NCBI GenBank assembly: GCA_030549775.1
Contig: CM060173.1
Location: forward strand, 8,282,501 to 8,346,500
Direction of reading: 5' to 3'
DNA length: 64,000 nt
Origin: Tamarix chinensis
Taxonomy: Eukaryota > Streptophyta > Magnoliopsida > Caryophyllales > Tamaricaceae
Part shown: piece by piece, positions 36,306-48,349 of the stretch
Position numbering within the stretch: the stretch's first letter is position 1
How the letters are laid out: every line of letters begins with the position of its first letter
The notes under the pieces: generated by a model
What the model saw: the letters and a program-made list of their open reading frames with translations, nothing else
Told to the model about the DNA's origin: nothing
Databases searched by the model: none
Position numbers and translations under genes: made by a program

Positions 36306-36604
36306 CTCTACTATCTTAATGTAATGTTTGATAGATGTGTACCTTATGTTTTCATACTTCTATTGTAATATTTTTATCCTTATCTATGAATAATAGTACC
36401 TTATATATTAATTTTTTATATATATAAAAGTGACTCTAATTTTTAAAACTCTTTAATGTTTCACACTGATTACATTTGTGTAAATATGAAGAAAATTAAT
36501 AAAATTACAATAATACTAATCCTAAATCCCCGTGTAGTGATTTCCTTCTAGTCCTTCACTTCTTATTTTAGTTTAAATACAATGTCCTTCAAACCGTTAA
36601 TCAA

Positions 36605-36847
36605 TTATAAGATATCTTCGCTAACATTGAACAATATGGGTTGAACCACATGATTTGGAGGTGATATTGGACGTGTCAACAGAGCCCAAATAAAATAATT
36701 GTACGTCCAACACTTGTAGTATAAATGACTAAGGTTACTTTCACTATGCAAAACTCTTAGCTTGACAACCCCATTGGAACAATGACAAGGTACAAATTGT
36801 TGCATATTAAAAGAAATGACATTTGAAGAAATTGTAGATGAAGACAT
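36605..36847 (-). pseudogene. Small GRF-type zinc-finger-like frame
   Basis: An 80-codon minus-strand frame begins MSSST and contains CHCSNGVVKLRVLHS followed by HLYYKCWTYNYFIWALL. This spacing and the C...C...F-W pattern resemble the GRF zinc finger of small plant proteins often found beside transposases. It lies between ORF1 and the transposase and runs the opposite way. The match is by eye and incomplete. Confidence 0.4.
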
Positions 36848-36930
36848 TGATCAATTTTTTATTTCACAAAAATTAATTGCGAATGACTCGAGATGGTTGA
36901 AGTTCTAAATTTATAAGGAAAAAATTGTCC

Positions 36931-37290
36931 ATGTGATAATGTAGTGTTGGATTTTCTTACATATATCAGTCATTGTATTGCCACCTCATTGTACCATCAA
37001 AGCCCATGTGATAATGTAGCGTTGGATTTTCTTACATTTATCAATCATTGTATTGTCACCTTACTGTACTATCAAAGCCCCTGTGATAATATACCATTAG
37101 ATTCCCTTACATACATTATTTATTGTATTGTCACCTCATTATATTATCACCACACCATACCACCGAAGCCCATGTGATAATGTACCATTTGATTCCCTTA
37201 CATATATCAGTCATTGTATTGTTACCTTATCATACCACCAAAGCCCATGTGATAATGTACCTTTGGATTACCTTACATATATCTATAATA
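36931..37290. repeat. 75-bp tandem repeat, about 4.5 units
   Basis: Unit starts (ATGTGATAATGTA) fall at 36931, 37006, 37081, 37172 and 37247: spacings of 75, 75, 91 and 75. The 91 comes from a 16-base insertion. Because 75 is divisible by 3 the frame stays open, giving 25-residue peptide repeats (CDNVALDFLTFINHC). It sits just 5' of the transposase remnant. Confidence 0.92.
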
Positions 37291-37319
37291 TAGAGCTCTC
37301 TTTCATATACATTCACAAC

Positions 37320-38641
37320 TTATCGCCTTCACATCTCCTTCAAATAAAAATCAAAGCTTCTCAACCAACAATATCTTCTAATACATCTTCTTATGACTCT
37401 ACAACTTTTGATGATATATTACTTGTTGAAGTAATGGATACAACTATCAAAGATTCTATTGTCGAAATTGAGAGGCTCAATCGAAATAGAATAAAATAAT
37501 GAGTATACATTGATTGAGATCATGAAGAAGGGCATTAAAGATTATATAATGATTATTTTTCTGAAATTCCAACATACGACTCAACTTAATTTCGTCATAG
37601 ATTTATAATGAGAAGATCCTTATTCCTTAGGGTTATTAAAGCTGTTGCAAATGATTGTCCATAGTTTCAAATGAGGCCTAATGTAATTGGTAGAAATGGA
37701 TTTTCTCCATTACAAAAATATATTGTAGCAATACGAATGTTAGCATATGGAATGCCAACCGATTGCGTAGACGAAGATGTGCACATTGGAGAATCAACAT
37801 CTCTTGAATGCTTAAGGTATTTTGTTTAGATTTGTAAATGAATTATTTACTTTCCAATATTTAAGAAGCTCTAATGCCAATGATGTTCAATACTTATTTG
37901 AAATGGGTAAACGACTTGGCTTTCCAAGTATGATGGGAATTATCGATTGCATGTACTAGGAGTGGAAACATTGTTTTGTTGCATGGAAATGTTAGTTTTG
38001 TCGCGTTTGACATGGTGTCCTGACAATCATGCTAGAAGCCATCGCATCTGAATATCTTTGGATATAACATGCATTTTTTGAATGTTATGGATAAAATAAC
38101 AATCTTAATGTTTTTGCTCGCTCACCGGTATTCAATGACATTTATGAAGGATGGACACCGGAGGCTCATTATATGGTCAACAACATATAATATCATCTTA
38201 GATATTATCTAGCAGATGACATATATCCAGATGGACCAATATTTGTCAAAACCATACCGATCCCTCAAGGATCAAAGAAAAAGTTATTTGTAGAGCATCA
38301 TGAGTCTGCTAGAAAAGATGTTGAGCCTGAATTTGGAGTGCTACAAAGACGTTTTGTAATTGTCCGCGGCCCATCACGTGTTTGGGATATGGCAACAATG
38401 AAACAAATAATGTGTGTGTGTGTGCATCATATTACATGCCATGATTGCTGATGATGAAAGAAATACATATTTAGGTGATTTTCCTCTGGATTTTTTTTAC
38501 TATAATGATAATAATAGGCTACCTCCTGTAATTAATTATAGTTCGACAGCAGATATAGATTTATACCTTCAAAGAGTTACTCATGTTACCGATCGTGCTT
38601 TCGTCCGCCAACTTACAACTGACTTGGCAGAAGAAATATAG
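37320..38641 (+). pseudogene. PIF/Harbinger DDE transposase remnant
   Basis: Recognisable blocks in order are RRSLFLRVIKAVANDCP (near 37615), NGFSPLQKYIVAIRMLAYGM (37700-37760), HIGESTSLECLRYF, GIIDCMY.EWKHCF (first catalytic Asp, 37935-37975), FARSPVFNDI, YPDGPIFVKTIPIPQGSKKK (38228-38284), DVEPEFGVLQRRFVIV (catalytic Glu, 38320-38365) and IILHAMIADDE. The position usually holding the second Asp (NND-LNV) reads NNNLNV, so this catalytic residue is lost. There are also several stops and a frameshift near 37827. The family acts by cut-and-paste at TTA/TAA sites; this copy is dead. Confidence 0.87.
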
Positions 38642-38649
38642 CAATTTAA

Positions 38650-39540
38650 ATATGATAAATAGTTTTCTACTCTTATTGATTTTGTATACTCTAATATTTA
38701 TGCACGTTGTATTACTTATTATTTTTGTAATGTTATTGTATTTCCTTTGTAATATTTTCGTAATGTTATCTAATTTGTATTTTTTTATATTTTTTTTTAT
38801 AATGTTATTGTAATTCTTAATTCTTTTTTTTTTTATATTTTCGTAATATTGTTGTATTTGTATTTCTATTGTAATATTTTTATTAATCATCTTGTATTTG
38901 CATTTCCGTTGTACTATTTTCGTAATGTTATTTAATTTGTATTTTTATTTCGTAATGTTATAGTAATCCTTAATTCCATTTTTATATATTTGTATTATTG
39001 TTGTACTTGTATTTTTGCTATAATATTTTTTTATTAATTATATTGTATTTATATTTTAGTTGTAATATTTTTATTAATTATTATTATTGTAGTAGAAAAA
39101 CTAAAATATAATTGAAATCGAATATTAATTATAAAATTATTGCAGTAGAAAGCTATTAATTATTATATATAGATTGATATAAATTAAAAGTTAAATAATA
39201 TAGAATATAAATAATTGATTATGTGATTGACAATAGTAATTGAATGTTGTAAATTTAAGGTTAATAATTATAAAGTATTAAATTAAATTTAAAATTTTTT
39301 ATATAAAAATAATAATAATTAAATAATAGAATTAAAATCTTAAAGATGAAGACACCACTCCGGATGTTCCTAGAACACATGTTTGTATTTACTTTTACGA
39401 AGGCCGCGATCGAGAATACAATTGGTGGTTGGATATTGGAAAAAGGGGAAAGCGATGAAGCGAATGACGTAGGGCTAAAACAGAGAATTGAGAAAGGGTA
39501 ACACAGACCTTTGGAGCGTGTAACGTGTGTGGGTTGAGAT
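38650..39540. other. AT-rich spacer
   Basis: Long runs of TAATATTTT/TGTAATGTTAT occur and no gene is seen. The minus-strand frame 39261-39581 has no recognisable domain. Confidence 0.5.
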
Positions 39541-40030
39541 GAATGTGGGTTCTGTTTGGTTTTAAAGAAGACGGGCCACACGAATTATACCGTAATTTGC
39601 CGATGCTATAAAACTCCCGAATCAGATTCGCGCGGCGAGCGAGCGCAATGCATGACTAGCTATCTTTGTCTTGTCGTTGCCTATTTTTTGGGAGGGAGGG
39701 ACGGAGGGGATTGGGTCGGGGACGGGGGGAATCTTTTTTCGGCTCCGTTATCATTATCTAATCTTTTGCTGTCAACGCGAACGTGATGATAGGATTTCAT
39801 GTAACGTAACGTTGGTGAACGGTTCTCCCTCCATATCTGACACGGCGACACGTATATTAGCTGTACTCCGCTCTTTCTCCCGATCTTTAGGCTCTATTAA
39901 AAAAAAATCTTTTTTATTTTTTAAAAAAAATTTCGGAATCAAATGGAGCATTATTGTACTCGTGTTTTCCCGGCGCTCTTTTCTATCCTCTTTTCTTAGT
40001 CGGCTCTAGGCTTCCGTCGGCTGTCTTTTA
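39541..40030 (+). promoter_or_regulatory. GC-richer, possibly low-copy segment with TATA-like site
   Basis: CTATAAAAC near 39608, followed by a CpG-containing stretch (GCGCGGCGAGCGAGCGC, 39630-39646), stands out from the AT-rich surroundings. It could be a promoter or leader relic. Short frames follow (for example ATGACTAGC, 44 codons, from 39651) but none is recognisable. Confidence 0.25.
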
Positions 40031-40650
40031 CCAAGTTACCCTCCACTTTTGTCCACTGCCAAGTTTATCGTATCAACTCCATTTGAAATATATTATATTA
40101 ACTTTTTTTAAATAATAATAGATAATTTGAACGATAACATCACTATAAGTAAAATAGTAATAATTTATTCAATCTTTTTGTTTAAATCACATGAATAAGA
40201 ATAAATCAAGGAGAGCAATACCTAACCACCCAACTAAATTTGTATTTTTAATTTCATACAAATTAAATTAGGGTAGTCAATTTTAATATAGTCCCAAAAA
40301 AAAAGAGATTTAAATATAAAAAAAGGTGAATACAATACTTAGTACCAAAATTTTTTTGGTTCTAATCTAGTTTGGAAGAAAATTGATGTATTTTAGTAAT
40401 AATTATTACAACTATTTAAGGTATGATTATATTTTTCATAATTTTTACTAACTTATTAATCTAAAAGCTTTGTAGGAAAATATGTATTGAGGCTTATTTA
40501 CTACAATAAGTATTCAAATAAATTGACACACACACGCACACATTTATATATATGTTAAGATATATTTACGTGTATTTAATTATTTTTAGTTTGTTATAAA
40601 TATTTCTTAGTAAATTGTAACAATAGATAAAGTACTTCAAATTTTCAAAT
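40031..40650. other. AT-rich spacer
   Basis: Nothing recognisable is seen. Confidence 0.5.
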
Positions 40651-40659
40651 CTGAAATAA

Positions 40660-41340
40660 TTGACTTACCGGCATACCCTCGTGTCATTTCTTAGCCAAAC
40701 GAACAAGGTGGTGGTGGTGCCGACGTCGTAAAGTTCCAAAGTTAAGGAATTCCATTTGAACAGTCGACTTCAGTTTATGGCTTAAAACATGCCAACTCTA
40801 TTGTAGAAGGTTGCATAGATGAATAATAATGCAGACGACTAGTTTAGGCAAATTATTCACCACTTGTTGCTTTAGACACGCACATAAAGCCACGAGGATT
40901 CAAAAAGCTGAACCCACCGAAGCCAAGCACGTTTTGCCATATTATAGTGGCATGTATATCTTGTAAGTAATAATAATAGAAACAATAGATTTTGTTATAT
41001 TCGTTGGTTTGGTTTTCTTTAGTATATATCCAAAATAGATACACCTAAGTGGGAATTGCCCCTACGAGTCTTGATTTTCTAGCGTGAACTTGATGTACTC
41101 ATCAATGACATCTTGGGACCAATCCTTTCGGGGTTGTTGGTATGGCAGGCGTCAACTTCACTGCCTATGTCAAGGATTCTCCTAAAATCTGTTCCTTCCT
41201 AATGCTTTAGTTAACCAAAGCGCTAACCCCATGCTTCAAATTCAATATCTTATCGGCTTCCCCAATTATCTCTCCTCCTTATCTACTCTCAAAAGTTACT
41301 CCGATCCGGTCTCTTTTCGTTTAAGGGAAGGAAAGGCTCT
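40660..41340 (-). pseudogene. Unrecognised gene-like fragment
   Basis: The base composition is gene-like (about 45% GC by eye) between AT-rich flanks. Minus-strand segments read LDIGSEVDACHTNNPERIG (near 41190-41130), and an acceptor-like TTACAAG precedes DIHATIIWQNVLGFGGFSF and NPRGFMCVSKATSGE-stop (40960-40853). Frames are broken between the two. I do not recognise the protein; it may be a relic of a host gene or of a captured fragment. Confidence 0.3.
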
Positions 41341-41633
41341 CACAGTAGTTGTTTTTATAAGAAATCACCTTTATTTAACCAGCTCACAAATAATAAAAAT
41401 AAATAAATAAATAAAACTATAAATCACACAAAACAAATAATAAGAAAAACACAATTGTGGAGGTTTTTAAATAGAAAATAATAAAAATAATAGATAACTA
41501 CAAATATAATAAATGTGCTAGGGAAATCAAAATCCAACACTAAACTAGGTCAAAATATAATAATAATTTCTAAGTCACTTTTTAATCATAAGAAGGAGAC
41601 TGACCAAGTTGTACGCCAAAAACAAGTCTATAC
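41341..41633. other. AT-rich left flank of the hAT element
   Basis: No gene is seen. The last eight bases, GTCTATAC (41626-41633), are the left target duplication of the hAT element. Confidence 0.5.
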
Positions 41634-43598
41634 CATAGTTTTAAAAACCGAACCGGACATCAAACCGGTCAGATTATAGGTTCATTGGTTTAGTAGTCGG
41701 ACCAGTGGTTCAACTGGTTCACTCAATTAAAGTCAAATCTATCCGTATTTGTTTAAAAATATAGTTTAAGTATTTAACACTTAATATTACAAAATAACAT
41801 AGTTAAAGTCAATTAAAGTGATCATTACATATTCATATAAGATCATAAAATAACATAATTCCATATTAAAAGTCTCCTACATATCAAATACAATTACAAA
41901 ATAACATAATCCAACATCAAGTCTCTTACATATTCATAAATAACTTAAAATAAAACACATTAGTTTCGAAGTTATAATTCAATTAGATAAATTAAATGGT
42001 TCGATCAAAGAGCTACTCATCCAATCCTATAGATTATCTATATCATCTCCAACGCTAGAAAATATAGGAATGACATTTTCATGCATGCGATTATCTTCAT
42101 CATCATCATCTCCACTCTCCCCTTCAACTTCATCATCTTCATTTCCGTCAATCTCATCCAATATGTCTACAAAAATGGAATAAGAATAATTACATAAATT
42201 ATTATATCAATTTATATAAGCTATAAAAAGGTATGAGCTTCGTACCCTCACTAGGATTGTCTTGAATAGTGACAGAAGCTAATTCATTTCTAAGAAACTC
42301 AAGCTCTTCGTTATTCGAGTTAGAGCCATAAGAATCCAAGAGCCTATTGCATCAAACTCTTCAAAATTAATTGGGTCATAACTTGTCTTAAATCGATTTC
42401 TACACAAAAGAAAACAAAATTAGACAAGCTTGGTAATATTATCATATAAAATAAATAACTTTACACATGATTTACAATAGTAAGACAACAATAAAAACTA
42501 AATCATTGAGTCTTTGGTGCTCAAGTCTATTCCTTTTCTTCGAATGGATATGCTCAAATATGCTCCAATTTCTTTCACAACCAGAAGCACTACAAGTCTG
42601 GCTTAAAACACGAATGGCAAGCTTTTGTAGATTTAGAGCACCACATCCATATAATGCCCACCATTCATCTATAACATCATTATAATAATTTACCAAATAA
42701 ACTAAAAAATGTAAATAGATATACAATTTTGATAATACCTTGAAATAAGTAACAAAATCATACCTGGAGCAAAAACACAACGATCTTGTATAGCAGACCA
42801 TTTTCCAAAATCACCTTATGCTTTTCTAAAAGAACTCATTTCCCTCGTTAATTTTGACCTCAATGTGAAATTTCCATTTGCATATCTCTCAATGACATCA
42901 ATAACAGAAGACACGGTTCTTTGATGTTGAGAAATTTCAGATGAGTATTGGAAACAAGGATTAAACCAATAATTAGCTGTATGTAAGTTCCTTGAGAGTT
43001 GATTATCCCAATGAGAAGAAATAATTTGAAGATAAGGCTCCACCCTTTTCTTTCTTCTATGAAATCTAGCAACCATATCATCTCTAGCTTTGTGAAATGC
43101 TTGATACAAATAACCCATACATGGTTTCTCTCCACTATCCACCAATTGCAAAACATGTATAAGAGGTTCGGTAAGTTGCACAATTATAGCACACTCATTC
43201 CAAAATGTGGTATCCAACACATTCTCCACAAACTTCTTACCCTCCCTATCCTTAGCATAAGCACAAGAGGTCCACTCCCTATACATAACCATCACCCTAA
43301 GAGCATTCTTATGTGTCAAAATGCTTTACAAAGCAATAAAATTAGTAGCAAATCGAGTAGGAGCTGGACGAATGATCTCTCTTCCTTCCGTAAACTTCCT
43401 CATCAAATGCAATGCATAACAATGATTATAGATATACTTAGTTATTTTCAAGGCATGCTTGACAATGTCTTCCACCTCATCTAACTTACCCTTATCTTTC
43501 AGCATCAAATTAACACAATGTGCAGCATAAGGTGACCAATAAAGTGACTTAAAATCATATTCTAACAACCTTCCAGCAGCATTATCAGTCACCATATG

Positions 43599-43873
43599 CA
43601 GCGAAGCACGGGGACACTAAAGTGCGCCCGTTTCGCGTCCCCGGGACATTTCTGGGGACGAAATGCGAGACGGGACGCTGATTGAAAAAAAAACTCCAAA
43701 ATGACGTTGTTTTGGAGGACTTTTGTCGTCTGACGCCACTCGCCCCATCCCCTCGCTCACGACTACATGCACTGATGCACGACGCCTCAGCCCAGTTGCC
43801 TTTCCATTCATCTTTAGGCCCGTCGTTCACGCATATTGTTATTATAGACTTATAGGGGGCACCACACCACCAA

Positions 43874-43945
<72 letters not shown>

Positions 43946-44608
43946 GAAACTACGAAGTTCCACCACCGTATATGAGTGGTTGAGGCCATAGATTATAAGT
44001 TTATTTAATAGTTCATAAATTAATAAACAGATATCTAATAAATATTACTTTTTTTAAATAAAAAAATAAGTTAGTTTATTAATTACTTTTAGTAATAAAA
44101 TTCACAACTTTTTTTTTCGTATTTCTTTTCGCTGTTAGTCTCATAGCATCATTATAATTTGAATATCAGTATTAAACTCAGTCAATTAATTTAAATAGAA
44201 AAGTGGTAGCCGATAATTTAAGAGTTTATGGGATGTGAAGCACGGGGATGGCAGTTAGGTGTCGTCCCCCGTCCCAGAAATGTTTCCCGTTTCGAAAATT
44301 TTTCGGAAACTTTTTTAGATTAAAGTTTATATTAAAATTATTTAATTAATATTGTTATAAAAAAATATTATTTAATTAACTTTTTTATTAAAAAATAATT
44401 ATTAATAATAAAAATTAACTAATATATGAATTAATTTTAGAATTTTTTATATTTTTTTCTCTTAATTTTAATAAATTTAATCTATTTTTTAAAAAATATA
44501 TATAATATATATATAAATTTTTTAATGTTTCCTGCCGTCCCCGCTTCCTATACTTTTAAGAAATAACGTTTTCGCGTTTCGTCCCGTCCCCGTCCCCGTG
44601 CAACACTA
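43599..44608. mobile_element. hAT-type MITE inside the hAT transposase, 1010 bp
   Basis: A perfect 8-bp duplication ACCATATG flanks it (43591-43598 and 44609-44616). The ends are CAGCGAAGCACGGGG and, inverted, TAGTGTTGCACGGGG. Removing it restores the transposase frame. A second GAAGCACGGGGATGG stands at about 44236, so it may be two related MITEs in tandem or one inside another. The termini are full of CGTCCCCG repeats; the inside is AT-rich. Confidence 0.9.
43875..43944. repeat. (TAA)n microsatellite inside the MITE
   Basis: About 23 units of AAT/TAA. The Leu-rich frame on the minus strand is its translation. Confidence 0.95.
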
Positions 44609-46901
44609 ACCATATGCACAACATTTTTAGCACCAACGTAGAGAACAATGTCTCTAAATAATAGTTTAGCAGTTTTTGAAGCATCAGAAGTATCAACAGA
44701 CTTTTAAAACACAATACCCTTTGGAAAATAAACTAAGAAGTTAATTAAAGTTCGATTATGTTGGTCCGTCCACCCATCTGCCATAATAGTACAACCAACT
44801 TCTTTCCAATAAGAATGAAAAGTCTCAACATAATTATTCACCTCTTCAAGAAATGAGAATGTCAACTTTCTCAACAACATCTTTGCTTTGTAACACACTT
44901 TTGAGTGTTGGTTGTGCACCTGCAGTTGTTCTTGGCATAAAATGATGCCCTAAAGTCTTTTGTTTTCCTTTGTCTAAAACCCTTAACTTCTCTCCTGATT
45001 TGAAACTACTAGTTACCGTAGGATGAGGTATCAAAGATGGTTCTTGGTGTGAAGGAAAGTCCATCGAACAATATGAGTTATCTTTGGCTAAAAGCTCTTG
45101 TGCCTTCCTTTTTTTGCTAGAAAATTCTTCAATACTTTCATTCATCTCAAAACCAACTTCAGGAGGAACTTTTTTACACCTCTCTACTTGAACTTTTACA
45201 CCAGTTAAATGTTGTTTGACACGCTGGATTCCACCCCCAGAAAGAAGTTTAGAACAATAAAAGCATTGTAATTTTTTTCTCTTATTAGCATCCTCAATCT
45301 CCCTATAATGACCCTATGCCGGATCCTTCTTTCCTCTAGAATTACTTTGAGAATAATTTGACGTAGAGCCAGCATTACTAGCCTCCGCAGACATTTCTAA
45401 GGCATTAAGAATAAATTATAAGTTACAAACTTAAAAAAGACACATTAACAACAACAAATGCAAAATTAGGTGAGAATTTTATCATAAGTTACAAACTAAA
45501 TGTCAAAAACCCAACTTAAGAAGCACATTAATAGTAGCAAATACAAAATACGTAACCCGGTAATTAACCTTAAACATGGCTCCAATCCCCTACATTCAGA
45601 TATACTCATCAAAGATTTCCTATACAACATCAAGTATAAATTATACAACATCAATTCTCAAATATTTTAGTAGCACAAAATACAACCATAATTTCAGAAC
45701 AATAAGAGACTTGAGAATTTAAGAATTTCAGAAATTCCAAATCAACTTCAAATCAATTTCAGAAATTACCTGAGATTGAAGGAATAGCTAAAATTTCATA
45801 TTGGACAAAGAATTAAAATTTCAAGTAACAGAATCATTTCAAACAGGTGATTAACAGAATAATTTCAGAAATTTTATATTGAACAATAATAGAATTTGTA
45901 ATAAAAAACTCAAGCAGATTAGCAGTAAATTAAATTACTTGAGAGCACATTATCAATAAACAAAATTACCTGATATTGAAGGAAAACCGAGGCAAGGGAT
46001 CAGGCGATTATCAACAATGAACAAACTATTGCAGATTGTTTTTCTTGACAAAATCTGCCAAATAATTCATATAAATTTTTAGTCAAATAGTTACGGATAT
46101 TTATAGTCAAATCTGCCATTAGGAATTAAAAGGAGGGTAGAGGGGCTCTGTATATGACTATATGTTGTTTAGGTTGATTATCAGGTGTAGAAAATTTGGT
46201 GCGAGATTGGGGGAGGGGAAATAGCTATAATACAAAATTAAAATCGAAATAACAAACAATCAAAAAAATTAAGCAGATTATGATGCGAGATAATGATATG
46301 AGATTGAAGAATAATCGAAGTAGCGTGAAGACGATTGCGGCCGATCTCCTCAGTGTTGGCAGCATGAAGAAGAAGGACACTAGAGTAGCAATGGCAGACG
46401 AGCGAACATCATTGAATCGAATGATGTGCAATGTCCTGCAAGCTGTGAACTGCAAACAGGATGTGCATTGAATCGAAGACGAGCAATGACAGAGCAGCCG
46501 AACGTGCGAATTGCCAAGGTTGAAGATGAACTGGACCGTCGGGAGTGAGGACTGAGGACCAACGGGTGCCGACTGCCAAACGTTGTCCTCTGTTTGGTTT
46601 GGTATGTTTAGGGTTAGGAGAAAATTTGTTAAAAAGACATCTTTACCCCTCAACACACAGGGCACTAAAAAATTAATTTGAGGGCGAAAGGGTAATTTTG
46701 AGTATTTAAACAAAACCTCACCGGTTCCATAAAAAACCGGTGGTTCCCAGTTTATTAAAAAACCAGCCGGTTTTTACCACACACACCGATTTTTTGGTAA
46801 AACTGGTTTTAACTACCTATTAGCCCGGTTTTATCACCAGTTCGCAAGTTTATTGGTTCAACCGGCCTGTTCGGTCTCATTTTCAATACTATGGTTTATA
46901 C

Positions 46902-48290
46902 ATCTTATATTATTTCTTTGAAATAATAAATACAACAAAGTGTTAATATTAAATCAGATTAAATGCTATCAGTATAATAGCAACAAGCGGCTCCTATATT
47001 ACTTCCCTCAACATGTATAGTTGTATTCATTTCCTTGGACTCACACGTATTTAAACATTCTACTACTCCAGTTATAATTACAAAACTATCAGGTGAATTG
47101 TTATCTAACCTAGTAGTAATTTATACATATAAATTCTAGCATGTTCATCTAGTCATCTAGCAAGCATATGATCCTACATACTATCATTATAAGGAAATCA
47201 GAACAAGGTATGACCGTACAAATCATACTCAACAAAATCATATATATAAACAATAGCAATTAAAATAGAGTCAAAGAACAATCTCATGAAACAACGAAAA
47301 ATAATATTATAACTCAAACCATAATCTAGCATTTCAATATATTCTCTAGCAATAAATATTTAGAAAGTCATAATAATCAAATAAATTATACAATATATAT
47401 ATATATATATATTATTAAAAATATATATTAGAAATAGAGAAAGAAATAACCGAAATTAATTATTGATGAAAGTTCAGCAATTTATTCGAATGAAAAATTA
47501 ATTAATTTTATCTAAAATAAATTATTCGGTCTCTTTTTCTCTTTCTTTCCCCTTCTCTGCTTGAAATTTCGTGCGCCTTCTCTCTCATTCTTCTTTTCGG
47601 CACTAACCTGCACCATCTTTCTCTTCTCTATTTTTTTCTTTTCTTCCGATGCTGGCTATGTTGTCTGACTCCTTCATTTTCTTTCTTCTTTTTCATTTCT
47701 TCGGCGGCCGGTCCCGCCTCCTTTCTCTCCTCTCTTTTTTGTTTCTTTTCTCTGTTGTGCCTCTCTATTCTATCCCCTTTGCCTTTTCTCTACTGTAGTA
47801 TGCGTGAGGCCTGCCTCTCTGCACCGCCGCTAGCTGCTTTCTCTCTTTTTTTTATGCTCTCTACTCTCCTTCACTGGCTCTCTATTCCCTTTCTATCGCC
47901 CTCCTTCTTTTGCTGGCTCCATGTTCCCTCTTTGCTCTTACTATACTGATGCTTGCTTCTTTCACTGCTCTAGCGATTCTCCTTTTATATATTTTTTTGA
48001 CTCTCGCACTGCTTTGCTGGCTCTCTTTTGGGCCTTTGGTCCTTAAGACCCAAAATTTTATTTTATTTTATTTTACCTACAAAATAACATTAAACAATTA
48101 ATAAATAATCTTATACTTTTAACTAATTTTTTTATATCATTTTAGCTCAAATAATAAATATATAAGATTATTATCATTTAAGCATACACTTATAATTATT
48201 CTCATATATTACTCAAATAAAAGACCAAAAACTAAGATTAAAGGGGTAAAAAATATGTCAGAATATGTACTCATCATGTCCCATTCTATT
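46902..48290. other. Right flank of the hAT element; pyrimidine-rich part 47520-48060
   Basis: No gene is seen. From 47520 to 48060 the plus strand is rich in TTCTCTTTCTTTCC, and a (TA)n run lies near 47395-47412. The pyrimidine tract resembles in character the tracts in the L family, but I could not find matching ends here. Confidence 0.4.
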
Positions 48291-48349
48291 TGTCATGTTT
48301 CGGTTTTTATAATCAAATATAATAATTTTTTTATCAAATCCTTATGTTG

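Larger units (their letters stand above)
34515..38650 (+). mobile_element. Decayed PIF/Harbinger element
   Basis: It contains remnants of the two genes diagnostic of plant PIF/Harbinger elements: a NAM/SANT-associated ORF1 product (35460-36305) and a DDE transposase (37320-38641), both on the plus strand. The left limit is placed at AGCATCTACAATAGG, a common kind of end for these elements. I found no matching right end, so the limits are approximate. Confidence 0.7.
42472..45394 (-). pseudogene. hAT transposase, interrupted by a MITE and nonsense codons
   Basis: The start is ATG at 45394 (MSAEASNAGSTSNYSQ). A BED-type zinc finger follows (CFYCSKLLSGGGIQRVKQHL, about 45275-45210), then GCTIMADGWTDQHNRTLINF (about 44790-44730). 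The MITE 43599-44608 breaks it exactly between HM and VTDNAA. Then come LYWSPYAAHCVNLML and EIIRPAPTRFATNFIAL, and finally the C-terminal dimerisation region QKLAIRVLSQTCSASGCERNW, reached through an intron (GTATGA...GTTATAG, about 42763-42680). Disabling stops lie at 45316-45314 (where the family has Trp), near 43325 (LQSIL to L-stop) and near 42817 (KAQGDF to KA-stop). All are explained by C-to-T or G-to-A changes. Confidence 0.88.
41634..46893 (-). mobile_element. hAT transposon, 5260 bp, with decayed transposase
   Basis: The ends are CATAGTTTTAAAAACCGAAC and, inverted, CATAGTATTGAAAATG, flanked by GTCTATAC and GTTTATAC (46894-46901). That is an 8-bp duplication with one mismatch. Both subterminal regions (41640-41745 and 46715-46890) are full of short AACCGG / CCGGTT repeats, as in other hAT elements. 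A minus-strand transposase remnant occupies the middle, and a 1010-bp MITE is inserted in it. Confidence 0.88.

Noticed and set aside
36931..37290. CRISPR-like array
   Set aside because: The units are contiguous 75-bp tandem repeats without unique spacers, in a plant genome inside a transposon.
43617..43989. Leu-rich frame with up to 134 codons on the minus strand
   Set aside because: It is the translation of the (TAA)n run and MITE termini.
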